A DNA stretch of 6,783 bases from Leptobacterium sp964389205 (GCA_964389205.1 CAYMDH010000099.1:1-6783), one strand, 5' to 3'. Numbered from the stretch's first letter, positions 1 through 5,707 are shown. Translations and numbers: made by a program. The notes: a model not told the origin generated them from the sequence alone.

Positions 1-286
1 AGAAACAGTCCAACAAAAAGAGTATTCCCACTACAATATCTATAGGCATCCAGATACTCCTTTTATACAGATATATAGGCAGTATGGGATTAAATAAGAT
101 CGCTATCCCTGCAAAGGACATAGTCCAAAAGAGCCACTCCTTCTTATTCCTAAACATCACTAAAAGCGCTCCAATAAAAACGACTACCCTTAAGAATCTG
201 TAGTATGCTATAGGAAGATGTAATACGGCTATAAATAGTAATAGGGCACAGAATATTGAAAACCAATGATATTTTTTAAATAACAT
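1..286 (-). CDS. Small integral membrane protein, DUF6804-like (3' end outside window)
   Basis: The window holds the first 95 codons; the C-terminus runs off the left edge. The protein is almost wholly hydrophobic, with about three to four predicted membrane helices: residues ~8-26, ~30-45, ~51-68 and ~78-95. Visible features are LRVVVFIGALLV, then a FNPILPIYL turn near residue 70, then W-x-P-x-D-I before the last helix. The 'FNPI-x-PI ... W ... ID' pattern is what I associate with the small DUF6804-type membrane proteins, recalled from memory and not searched. The start is the ATG at 286, only 7 bp after the stop of the exported 165-aa protein, so the two are probably co-transcribed. No catalytic residues are apparent and the function is unknown. 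That it is a membrane protein is well supported; the family name is tentative. Confidence 0.75.
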   Translation of the reverse strand, partial: MLFKKYHWFSIFCALLLFIAVLHLPIAYYRFLRVVVFIGALLVMFRNKKEWLFWTMSFAGIAILFNPILPIYLYKRSIWMPIDIVVGILFLLDCF

Positions 287-293
287 AGTTGAT

Positions 294-791
294 TTATTTA
301 CCATCTCTTCTTTTTCTAGTATGCGGCCTTACATATACTCTCTTTCCTGATTTAGTGGTGCGATAATGCCCACGAACTTTTATAGGCCTAGAGTAATCTA
401 TACTTCTCTTCTTACGAGTATAACTTGACTTAACTTTAATTGGCTTCGCTTTTCTAAAAAAACTAGCATCTACAAAACCAACTTTATCTTCATTCTGAAT
501 TTTATAAACTCTTTTACCTCGAATTAATACTTTAGCTCTTTCTCCACTATAAATTGTATCTAAAGGAGTTATACTATCATTTAAATCAAGAAGGATTAAT
601 GGGTATTTAATATTTTTATATAAAGCTAAAGACCTATTTTCAACTTTACCAATCTCAATTATTCTTTCCTTTAACCTTTCTATTCTAACTTCTAATGTTT
701 TAATTTCTTTATTTAACCTGTTTATCTTCTTACTCTCCTGAGATAGAACATTCAGAGATATCATCAGAAATAAGACTGTTATTATTCTCAT
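294..791 (-). CDS. Exported coiled-coil / SH3-like protein with basic C-terminal tail
   Basis: A 165-aa protein. Residues 1-17 form a signal peptide with probable cleavage before Q18 (VLS|QES), typical of Bacteroidota secretion. Residues ~20-50 are a charged heptad-like stretch (KKINRLNKEIKTLEVRIERL) that should form a coiled coil. Residues ~63-120 are beta-rich (DTIYSGERAKVLI ... KIQNEDKVGFVDASFF) and resemble a bacterial SH3-type domain. The tail, residues ~136-165, is strongly basic and carries the pattern V-x-G-H-Y-R ... G-x-x-VYVRPHTR. Similar short motifs are common at the ends of Bacteroidota envelope proteins. A periplasmic or cell-surface location is likely, perhaps with binding to the wall or another polyanion, but that is inference. 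It is followed after 7 bp by the membrane-protein gene. The start at 791 is the only ATG that yields a complete signal peptide. Confidence 0.82.
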   Translation of the reverse strand: MRIITVLFLMISLNVLSQESKKINRLNKEIKTLEVRIERLKERIIEIGKVENRSLALYKNIKYPLILLDLNDSITPLDTIYSGERAKVLIRGKRVYKIQNEDKVGFVDASFFRKAKPIKVKSSYTRKKRSIDYSRPIKVRGHYRTTKSGKRVYVRPHTRKRRDGK

Positions 792-838
792 ATTATTATA
801 TTTAAATTGATAAAAGAGGGTCTAAAAAGCACTTTTTT

Positions 839-909
839 TGTCAAACTGAGCTTGTTGAAGTTTTCAATGTTTTGATTATCAAAGTGTCTTCGACAAGCTC
901 AGACTGACA
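839..909. repeat. REP-like inverted repeat (CTGAGCTTGT-GAAG type)
   Basis: Arms 839-860 and 888-909 are 22 bp each with 3 mismatches and a 27-bp centre. The centre itself holds a short palindrome, tttgat-t-atcaaa (871-883). The arm core CTGAGCTTGTCGAAG is, from memory, a widely scattered intergenic repeat in flavobacterial genomes. It sits between the 56-aa gene (stop at 927) and the start of the 165-aa gene (791). It could therefore end the upstream transcript as an RNA hairpin, although no clear T-run follows on the minus strand. Confidence 0.7.
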
Positions 910-926
910 TATTAGAATTTCATCTC

Positions 927-1097
927 TTAAGCATAAGAAATTAGTTTCCAAGTAACAGATTTGTTGTTATACGGTGGAAATGTTTCTCCCTCACTTAATG
1001 GAATCGTTGTTGAAGGGGTACTTTGAGCCTCCCAAACCCCTGATTCAGGACATTTCTGTCCAGTAGTTCTAGTAGTCCCTAATGCTGTCTTTGACAT
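927..1097 (-). CDS. Small YjzC-like protein (56 aa)
   Basis: A complete 56-aa ORF from the ATG at 1097 to the TAA at 927-929. It begins MSKTALGTTRTTGQKCPESG and ends TWKLISYA. Its layout of T-G-Q-K-x-P-x-S-G near the N-terminus, L-S-x-G-E-T-F-P-P in the middle and a W near the end matches small single-domain proteins of the Bacillus YjzC kind (TGQKAP...G, then L-x-x-G-x-x-FP). Function is unknown in that group. There is no signal peptide or membrane segment, so it is probably cytoplasmic. A single cysteine (C16) sits in the conserved part. The leader carries an exact Bacteroidota -7 box and an upstream dyad shared with the KTSC-like gene, which strongly supports a real and separately regulated gene. 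The family assignment is moderate confidence; that the gene is real is high confidence. Confidence 0.8.
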   Translation of the reverse strand: MSKTALGTTRTTGQKCPESGVWEAQSTPSTTIPLSEGETFPPYNNKSVTWKLISYA

Positions 1098-1125
1098 ATT
1101 AAAGTTTTTAAAATTAGTAATACCC

Positions 1126-1133
1126 CAAACTTA
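1126..1133 (-). promoter_or_regulatory. -7 promoter box TAAGTTTG upstream of the 56-aa gene
   Basis: On the minus strand this reads TAAGTTTG, an exact match to the Bacteroidota -7 consensus TAnnTTTG. It lies 28 bp before the ATG at 1097, so the predicted transcript would start around 1121 with a leader of about 24 nt. No TTG lies at the normal 19-bp spacing (that position reads AGG), as expected if an activator replaces the -33 contact. Confidence 0.55.
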
Positions 1134-1148
1134 AGCGCAATAAGATCC

Positions 1149-1170
1149 AACCCCTTGTGGTTTTCCACAG
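1149..1170. promoter_or_regulatory. Dyad copy A, TGTGG-N4-CCACA (candidate activator site)
   Basis: The perfect 5-bp arms are tgtgg (1156-1160) and ccaca (1165-1169), separated by tttt. On the minus strand the repeat reads CTGTGGAAAACCACAAGGGG, pointing at the 56-aa gene. The dyad centre is 29.5 bp before the start of the -7 box, placing it near -42 relative to the predicted start. Copy B has the same arms but a wholly different loop, as expected for a dimeric protein-binding site or a conserved stem. Confidence 0.55.
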
Positions 1171-1226
1171 CTCATTTTTTAAATCACAAAAAGAAGGAAT
1201 ACTATGATCTCTAGATATTCAAAAAG

Positions 1227-2264
1227 TTAATTACGACAAGACATCGTATACACTTTATATGGAACATATTCTACACGACATACGCCTCCATGATGAGAAC
1301 AAGTACCTCTACCTGTACTATATGATCTTGAACCGTCACAACAAATGGACTCTTTACTATATCTTGTTTTAGCTGTAAGTTCTCTAAGCTCTGAGCAAGC
1401 TTCACTACTTCCTTTTCTCGTGCCAATTTCAAAATAGCGTTTGGCACTTTTCTTATATTTTATATCGCGATAACATTTACCTAAACTTGTATACACAATC
1501 ACATTTGTAGTATCTATTTTTAAGTAGTTTATATAATAGAAAATTGCTTTTTTATGCTGAGATTTCTTTCTATAAAAATTGCCTAATTTTTCATAGGCAA
1601 TTTTAGATTCCTCTATTTCTTTGACTACTTTTTCCAAAGCACGTAATGCACTTATGGTATCCCGTAATCTCAATAATTTATCATATATAGTGTAATGTGT
1701 ATTCTTATATGATACTGTATCTATATATTTTATAGAAATGCTATCTATTAAATTATTTAATACTACAATACTCTTATCAGACATCTCCACCTTATCAAAT
1801 GCATCTGCTACTTGGTAATGTACCTGTATGTACCTTTTATAATCATTACGTTTAAATAATGGTAAGGACTCCATCAATATCGATGTAGCTTTCAAGGTAT
1901 CTTTCTTTTGGAGCCTCCAATCAAAAACAGCTTTACTCCTCTTAAACTTTAATGCTGTATTATCTGTGTAAGTTATCGCCAGATTTATATTCTTTTGAGA
2001 AGCAATAGTGTCATGCAATTCAAAAGCTATTTTGCCTTTTAGAAAACGTAAAGAAGGATTTATAGAATCTTTAATGATAAGAGCATCTATCTCCTCATTA
2101 GCCTCTGCATATTCTTGATTTTCATATAGTGCTAAGGTTTTTTCATAAGGGTCTTCCAATAAAACAGCAATAAAAGCGGCGCCTAGTAATATGCAACATA
2201 AGCTTGTTATAACTGCTGCCGTAATTCCACAGCCTTTTAGGTATCTTTTCTTTTTAGATGACAT
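1227..2264 (-). CDS. Membrane-anchored TPR protein with Cys-rich DUF3761-like tail
   Basis: A 345-aa protein. The short positive N-terminus (SSKKKRYLK) is followed by one membrane helix at ~13-36. Because no cleavage site is evident, the protein is probably anchored with the rest outside the cytoplasm. Residues ~40-290 are helical and repetitive; TPR-like pairs are clearest at ~43-82, ~220-252 (YEKLGNFYRKKSQHKKAIFY) and ~254-288 (VYTSLGKCYRDIKYKKSAKR). The last ~40 residues change character: a Cys-Cys pair at 308-309, D-G-S-x-S-x-S-x-G-R-G-T-C at 310-322 and S-H-H-G-G-V-C at 323-329. This resembles the DUF3761 motif (DG-x-S-x-S ... GTCSHHGGV), normally found in small exported proteins of unknown function. 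TPRs suggest protein binding; the tail might bind metal or form disulphides. Both roles are inference. It lies 176 bp downstream of the KTSC-like gene. Confidence 0.8.
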   Translation of the reverse strand: MSSKKKRYLKGCGITAAVITSLCCILLGAAFIAVLLEDPYEKTLALYENQEYAEANEEIDALIIKDSINPSLRFLKGKIAFELHDTIASQKNINLAITYTDNTALKFKRSKAVFDWRLQKKDTLKATSILMESLPLFKRNDYKRYIQVHYQVADAFDKVEMSDKSIVVLNNLIDSISIKYIDTVSYKNTHYTIYDKLLRLRDTISALRALEKVVKEIEESKIAYEKLGNFYRKKSQHKKAIFYYINYLKIDTTNVIVYTSLGKCYRDIKYKKSAKRYFEIGTRKGSSEACSELRELTAKTRYSKESICCDGSRSYSTGRGTCSHHGGVCRVEYVPYKVYTMSCRN

Positions 2265-2288
2265 GAATTGTTTATACGAATTGTTGTT

Positions 2289-2314
2289 TTATATGCTTTC
2301 GTGAAAGCGTATAA
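2289..2314. repeat. Near-perfect palindrome in the leader of the TPR gene
   Basis: Arms 2289-2300 and 2303-2314 are 12 bp with one T/G exception and a 2-bp centre; the core is gctttc-gt-gaaagc. It ends 25 bp upstream of the TPR gene start at 2264. As RNA it would form a stable hairpin in the 5' leader. No T-run follows on either strand, so it is unlikely to be a simple terminator. The GCTTTCGCGAAAGC-like core also resembles a repeat I recall from other flavobacterial intergenic regions. Confidence 0.6.
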
Positions 2315-2356
2315 GAGAATACTAAAGACTTCCTCTTTATTACTTGTAACTATTTA

Positions 2357-2419
2357 TAGATTTGAATGGGTAGATCACTTATTTTAATATATACACCAAA
2401 AATTACTCACTCAAATCTA
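2357..2419. repeat. Long-spaced inverted repeat after the KTSC-like gene
   Basis: Left arm tagatttgaatg (2357-2368) and right arm cactcaaatcta (2408-2419) are complementary with one mismatch, and weaker pairing continues outward. The spacer is 39 bp. It lies in the 176-bp gap just after the stop of the 74-aa gene. It may fold in the 3' untranslated RNA or mark a binding site. No poly-U tail supports a terminator. Confidence 0.45.
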
Positions 2420-2440
2420 CATATAGCTGTAATTAAATCT

Positions 2441-2665
2441 TTAGAGTTTTCTAGAGTAGTTGTTTTTAACATTCTTATTGATATAACTATTCAATCCAGA
2501 ACCTTTATTAGCTAGGTTTTTAAGTATCTCTATATGAGATGCTCCCGCACTACTATAAGTATATTCATAAGAAACACCAGTATTAAAAGTAACAATGATG
2601 TAATCGCTCCCAACCTCATAAGAATGAACTCCTGAGTTTCCTCCCCAATTTTTGTATAATGGCAT
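2441..2665 (-). CDS. Small KTSC-like domain protein (74 aa)
   Basis: A 74-aa protein starting MPLYKNWGGN. It has a beta-rich centre, VHSYEVGSDYIIVTFNTG then VSYEYTYSSA, followed by a helical ILKNLANKGSGLNSYINKNV and a basic end. Short strands around an F-x-x-G-x-x-Y-x-Y core, then a helix ending in A-x-K-G-x-x-x-N-x-x-I, match the layout of the KTSC domain. That is a small domain of unknown function, found alone or attached to phage and toxin-related proteins. There is no signal peptide, so it is probably cytoplasmic. Upstream are the response regulator gene (83 bp away) and a promoter-like leader shared with the 56-aa gene, suggesting separate induction instead of simple read-through. The domain call is by eye. 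Confidence 0.78.
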   Translation of the reverse strand: MPLYKNWGGNSGVHSYEVGSDYIIVTFNTGVSYEYTYSSAGASHIEILKNLANKGSGLNSYINKNVKNNYSRKL

Positions 2666-2693
2666 TTTTAACGTTTTAAGAATTAATAAGTTC

Positions 2694-2701
2694 TAAACTT
2701 A
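2694..2701 (-). promoter_or_regulatory. -7 promoter box TAAGTTTA upstream of the KTSC-like gene
   Basis: On the minus strand this reads TAAGTTTA, matching the Bacteroidota TAnnTTTG box in all but the last fixed position. It lies 28 bp before the ATG at 2665, exactly the spacing seen for the 56-aa gene. The -33 position again lacks TTG. The predicted leader is about 24 nt. Confidence 0.5.
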
Positions 2702-2716
2702 AAACTGTTATAAATC

Positions 2717-2738
2717 AAACCCTTGTGGAAAGCCACAG
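2717..2738. promoter_or_regulatory. Dyad copy B, TGTGG-N4-CCACA (candidate activator site)
   Basis: Perfect arms tgtgg (2724-2728) and ccaca (2733-2737) are separated by aaag. On the minus strand it reads CTGTGGCTTTCCACAAGGG. It sits 58 bp before the start codon at 2665, identical to copy A, and begins 11 bp after the stop of the response regulator gene. A role as a terminator hairpin for that gene is possible, but the shared distance to the downstream start codon and -7 box argues for a promoter element. Confidence 0.55.
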
Positions 2739-2748
2739 TAACAAAAAT

Positions 2749-3420
2749 CTAGTCTTGTATCATTCCTAATTTGTAGGCAACATGTACCAATTGCGGAAGT
2801 GTTGTGGCATTAAAATGATCTTTTAATCTACTGATGCGATCCTCAACAGATCGTATACTATCGGGTAGGATTTTTTTTTCTTTTAAGTAAACGGAGATGT
2901 CTTTTTGTTTCTTACCCTCGGCAAGAAGTTTTAATATGATTAATTCATAGTCTCCAATTTCTAAAACATTACGTTGCTCTAAAGCTCCTTTTGCTACGGG
3001 GCAATAATACGGCTCTCCTTTAAAAACAGTTTTTACTGCTGCAGTCAACTCTTTAAGTCCTTGTAATCCTTTACAGACATATCCATGTATATGAAGCGTT
3101 TCCGTAAGAGATTTAATCACAAACTGTTTATCATTTGACGTAAATACAATTATTTTAATGGTGGGCTGAAGTTCCTGAATCTTAGATATAAGTTCTTGTC
3201 CTGTAACAATAGTATCCTTTCCAAACGTCGGTGTGAAGGAAAGATCTGTTATTAAAAGTTCATAAGGTTGTTTCTCATGTATTCTCTTTCGGATACGTAA
3301 TAGTGCATCATCACAAAACTGAACTTGATCTATGGTAGAGATCCCTAGGTCTTTAAGATGGCTAACCATGCTGTTCTTATCACTGTCATGGTCTTCTGCA
3401 ATTAATACTCTGGTATACAT
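2749..3420 (-). CDS. NarL/LuxR-type two-component response regulator
   Basis: I place the start at the ATG at 3420, giving 223 aa. It begins MYTRVLIAEDHDS, directly at the receiver domain, 13 bp after the kinase stop. A longer version from 3483 would add 21 residues overlapping the kinase end. Receiver domain, residues ~3-130: acidic pair E9/D10, phospho-acceptor D59 (LLITDLSF), T94 (IIVFTSN) and K117 (HGYVCKG) are all present, so it should be phosphorylated. C-terminal helix-turn-helix, ~153-220: L-A-E-G-K-K-Q-K-D-I-S ... S-V-E-D-R-I-S-R-L-K. The stretch between the two helices (YLKEKKILPDSIRSVEDR) is longer than in classic LuxR domains, a form I recall from other flavobacterial regulators. 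It forms a cognate pair with the upstream kinase and very likely controls transcription. Its targets are unknown; the dyads described here are candidates. Confidence 0.92.
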   Translation of the reverse strand: MYTRVLIAEDHDSDKNSMVSHLKDLGISTIDQVQFCDDALLRIRKRIHEKQPYELLITDLSFTPTFGKDTIVTGQELISKIQELQPTIKIIVFTSNDKQFVIKSLTETLHIHGYVCKGLQGLKELTAAVKTVFKGEPYYCPVAKGALEQRNVLEIGDYELIILKLLAEGKKQKDISVYLKEKKILPDSIRSVEDRISRLKDHFNATTLPQLVHVAYKLGMIQD

Positions 3421-3433
3421 TAGCGCTATTTCA

Positions 3434-5359
3434 TTATATGGGGAGTACGATGTTAACTTTAAGTCCCTCATCTGGTTGCGCATCTAAAGTAAGTACTCCC
3501 TTAAGTAATTGTATGCGGTTTTCCACACTCTTTAATTTTGGAGCCTTACTATCTATTCCAATTCCGTCATCTGAGTAATTAACAATCAATTTTTGAAATT
3601 CTTCTGCAAATGCGATCATCACAAAACTAGCCTGACTATGTTTTTTCATATTGATGAGTAATTCTTGCACGATTCTAAAGACTTCTGTCTTTATATTTTC
3701 ATCAATTGTTTTCCAAAATACTGGATCAAGTTGCTTCGTAATAATCTTCACTTCTTTATTTCCAAAAGAATTCAGCAGCGATAGTAATTCTTCAGGAAAA
3801 CCTTCTCCTGTATCAATATCTGTATACGCTCTGGAAATATCTCTTGCTTTGGTGTAAATACTTTGCAATCCATCAAGGAGTTTTAATCCCTTTTTTTCTA
3901 AAAATGTGACATCTTTTTCTATCTGCGTCATCAAATAGAAAATGTCATTTCCTACCTCATCATGGACCTTTTTGGAAAGACGGGTTTCGGTTTGGTAGCG
4001 TTCTTGGAGTTGTATTTTTTTCTTTCGTTGGTGAAAATAATAGATTAAAAACAAAGCGGCAAAAAAGGTTATTATCACCAAAAGTATATACACATAACTC
4101 TTATACTTAAGAGCTTGATTCAATTGTTCAAGAGATACAATCTTAACATCTTTTAGTTCTGTCCCATATCGTATTTCAGCAAATTCATCTCCAACTTTTT
4201 CTAATTCTTTACTACGATTTTCTTCCAATGTGATTATTTCTTGCAAATACTCTTCTTTCCTACTTCTATTATTTTCTATACTTGCTAGTTTCTTCAATGC
4301 CTCTATTTCTTCCACTAAAGCTTCTTTATCTTTAGAGATAGTATAAAATTTATTTAAGTGAGCTTTATATAGTGTGCTATCCTTCTTTTCAAAATAATCT
4401 GACAAATGTTTATAACTTGCTATTAGTCCTATACTATCTTTTATATCTGTCCTAATTTTCAAAGATTCGTTTAGTTGTTTTTCAACATTAGCAGTAGAAT
4501 CTTGTTTCCAATTACAATATGCATAATTACTTAAGTATCTGGCATATTTAGGAGAATCATTTATCACCAATGAATCGCTAAGTAATCGTAAAAATATACT
4601 TGAAGCTTCTTTATACCTATTATTATCTCTAAGAGCTAGAGCCTTACTATTATAATATTTAATTCTTCTGGTATTATATAGCTTATTTTCTTTGTAATCT
4701 TCATGAACTGATATTGCACTATCGGCCCAAATTAAAGACTCCTTATATTTCTCTCGCTCTCTTAGATTTATAGAAATAAGATTATAAAAAGGAGCTCTCC
4801 TATAAGAGTTTTTAGAAAGATAGGTAAGTCCTTCAATAGCATTTTCTTCTGATAATTTGTACAATCCTTTATTTTTCTCAATTTCCGAAAGAGATAATAA
4901 TACAGTAGATAATTTTATACTGTCATTTATTAATTTATATGTTTCATAACTTAAGCTATAATTATAATATGCATTTTTGAAATCTTTAATTTTAAAAAAG
5001 TATCTTCCTAATTTTCTTGTAGCTAGTGCTTTATATTCATCATTATTAAAATTAGTAGCTTGTCTCAACAAATCAGAAGCACTAACAATCGCTGACTCAT
5101 AGTCTTTAAGCAATCCATAAACCGTAGACTGTCTACTTCTATATAATAATTTCAAAGTATCTGAATTAATATTGTGTGATCGATTTATAGCCTTATTGAT
5201 ATAGTGCAATCTATCATTTAAAGAAAGTGTGTTATCCTTACTCAAATCATAGTCCCTGTTCATACTATCTAGAACAGCTACACCCTTTATTTCTTCATTA
5301 GTCTGAGGAATATTGCAACTAAGGAAACAAAAGAGGGACAATAGTAAAATCACTTTCAT
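3434..5359 (-). CDS. Lipobox-bearing TPR sensor histidine kinase (HisKA_3 / HATPase)
   Basis: A 641-aa hybrid of an extracytoplasmic TPR sensor and a cytoplasmic kinase. Residues 1-15 form a lipoprotein-type signal (LLLSLFCFLSC, lipidated Cys probably C15). Residues ~25-340 are helical TPR-like repeats, for example ~115-145 (KLGRYFFKIKDFKNAYYNYS) and ~195-220. Residues ~345-415 look like a coiled coil, and one membrane helix spans ~421-442. The kinase follows: H466 in KKVHDEVGNDIFYLM (HisKA_3 H-box, HPK7-type), N-box ELLINMKKH at 566-574, and G-box DDGIGI at 597-602, ending GLKVNIVLPI. All residues needed for phosphotransfer are visible. It probably autophosphorylates H466 in response to a ligand or partner bound by the TPRs and passes phosphate to D59 of the next gene. 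The upstream lipoprotein gene ends 36 bp before its start. The signal is unknown. Confidence 0.93.
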   Translation of the reverse strand: MKVILLLSLFCFLSCNIPQTNEEIKGVAVLDSMNRDYDLSKDNTLSLNDRLHYINKAINRSHNINSDTLKLLYRSRQSTVYGLLKDYESAIVSASDLLRQATNFNNDEYKALATRKLGRYFFKIKDFKNAYYNYSLSYETYKLINDSIKLSTVLLSLSEIEKNKGLYKLSEENAIEGLTYLSKNSYRRAPFYNLISINLREREKYKESLIWADSAISVHEDYKENKLYNTRRIKYYNSKALALRDNNRYKEASSIFLRLLSDSLVINDSPKYARYLSNYAYCNWKQDSTANVEKQLNESLKIRTDIKDSIGLIASYKHLSDYFEKKDSTLYKAHLNKFYTISKDKEALVEEIEALKKLASIENNRSRKEEYLQEIITLEENRSKELEKVGDEFAEIRYGTELKDVKIVSLEQLNQALKYKSYVYILLVIITFFAALFLIYYFHQRKKKIQLQERYQTETRLSKKVHDEVGNDIFYLMTQIEKDVTFLEKKGLKLLDGLQSIYTKARDISRAYTDIDTGEGFPEELLSLLNSFGNKEVKIITKQLDPVFWKTIDENIKTEVFRIVQELLINMKKHSQASFVMIAFAEEFQKLIVNYSDDGIGIDSKAPKLKSVENRIQLLKGVLTLDAQPDEGLKVNIVLPI

Positions 5360-5395
5360 CCCTCTAAATTAGAAAATTAAATAACTAGATTAAAA

Positions 5396-5548
5396 TTAGT
5401 TATCATCTTCATCTTCGTCTTCTGCAGTACTATCATCTTCCCCCACAGTTCCCTCAACAGGGATTTCTTCATCTATAGGATCGGTTGAACAAGAAGTAAA
5501 GCTCGTGCCCATTATAAGGGCTATCAAAAAAAACAGTATCGTTTTCAT
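5396..5548 (-). CDS. Small acidic lipoprotein (50 aa)
   Basis: A complete ORF from the ATG at 5548 to the TAA at 5396-5398. Residues 1-20 form a lipoprotein signal, MKTILFFLIALIMGTSFTSC, with the lipidated Cys at C20. The mature peptide is only ~30 residues and very acidic, ending A-E-D-E-D-E-D-D-N. Acidic residues soon after the Cys may serve as a lipoprotein export signal for surface display in Bacteroidota, so a cell-surface position is plausible. It is the first gene of the kinase-regulator operon (36-bp gap to the kinase) and could modulate or accompany the TPR sensor, but no function is known. Very short acidic lipoproteins are poorly conserved, so homology may be hard to show. Consistent lipobox, start, stop and operon position support it. 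Confidence 0.75.
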   Translation of the reverse strand: MKTILFFLIALIMGTSFTSCSTDPIDEEIPVEGTVGEDDSTAEDEDEDDN

Positions 5549-5580
5549 ATGTAATGTATGTGTTAAAAATTTGAGAAAAA

Positions 5581-5645
5581 GATGGCTGTCCAGGTCTTGG
5601 CCTAGAGGGTCTGAACCACCACCCGCTAGAGTAGCGTACGCTGTT
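5581..5645. other. GC-rich intergenic block with 10-bp palindrome
   Basis: About 59% G+C by hand count over 5582-5642, in a window that is otherwise clearly AT-rich. It contains the perfect palindrome agcgtacgct (5633-5642) and small complementary stretches such as gggt...accc and agg...cct. It lies 33 bp upstream of the lipoprotein start, so it would be part of that gene's leader RNA. Two minus-strand frames read through it without a stop, but neither has a start codon and neither looks like a known protein. It could be a structured RNA, a repeated element or acquired DNA. Confidence 0.4.
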
Positions 5646-5650
5646 GTTTT

Positions 5651-5693
5651 TGAGAAGATGAAATCCTAATACAGTAGTTTTAACTACTTCTCA
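5651..5693. repeat. Nested inverted repeats in the divergent intergenic region
   Basis: The outer perfect 7-bp arms are tgagaag (5651-5657) and cttctca (5687-5693). Inside are perfect 7-bp arms agtagtt (5673-5679) and aactact (5682-5688), with a 2-bp loop. The two right arms overlap by 2 bp, so the two stems either nest with slight fraying or compete. On the minus strand this lies in the probable leader of the lipoprotein-kinase-regulator operon. Confidence 0.55.
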
Positions 5694-5707
5694 CGTGGGT
5701 TAGAAAC

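Noticed and set aside
839..909. Insertion sequence ends.
   Set aside because: No transposase ORF lies between the arms, which are only 27 bp apart, and no target duplication is visible.
2717..2738. Dyad B as the terminator of the response regulator gene.
   Set aside because: The stem is only 5 bp, no T-run follows, and the same element occurs at the same distance from a different start codon in copy A.
3421..3483. Upstream start for the response regulator at 3483, adding 21 residues.
   Set aside because: The extra residues overlap the kinase C-terminus and precede the natural receiver start (MYTRVLIAEDHDS); the ATG at 3420 fits receiver domains better.
3651..3857. A 68-codon plus-strand open frame.
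   Set aside because: It lies wholly inside the kinase gene on the opposite strand, over the well-conserved catalytic region, and its translation has no recognisable features.
5581..5645. tRNA or other standard RNA gene in the GC-rich block.
   Set aside because: No cloverleaf, anticodon arm or acceptor stem can be drawn; the ggttcagacc stretch only superficially resembles a T-arm.
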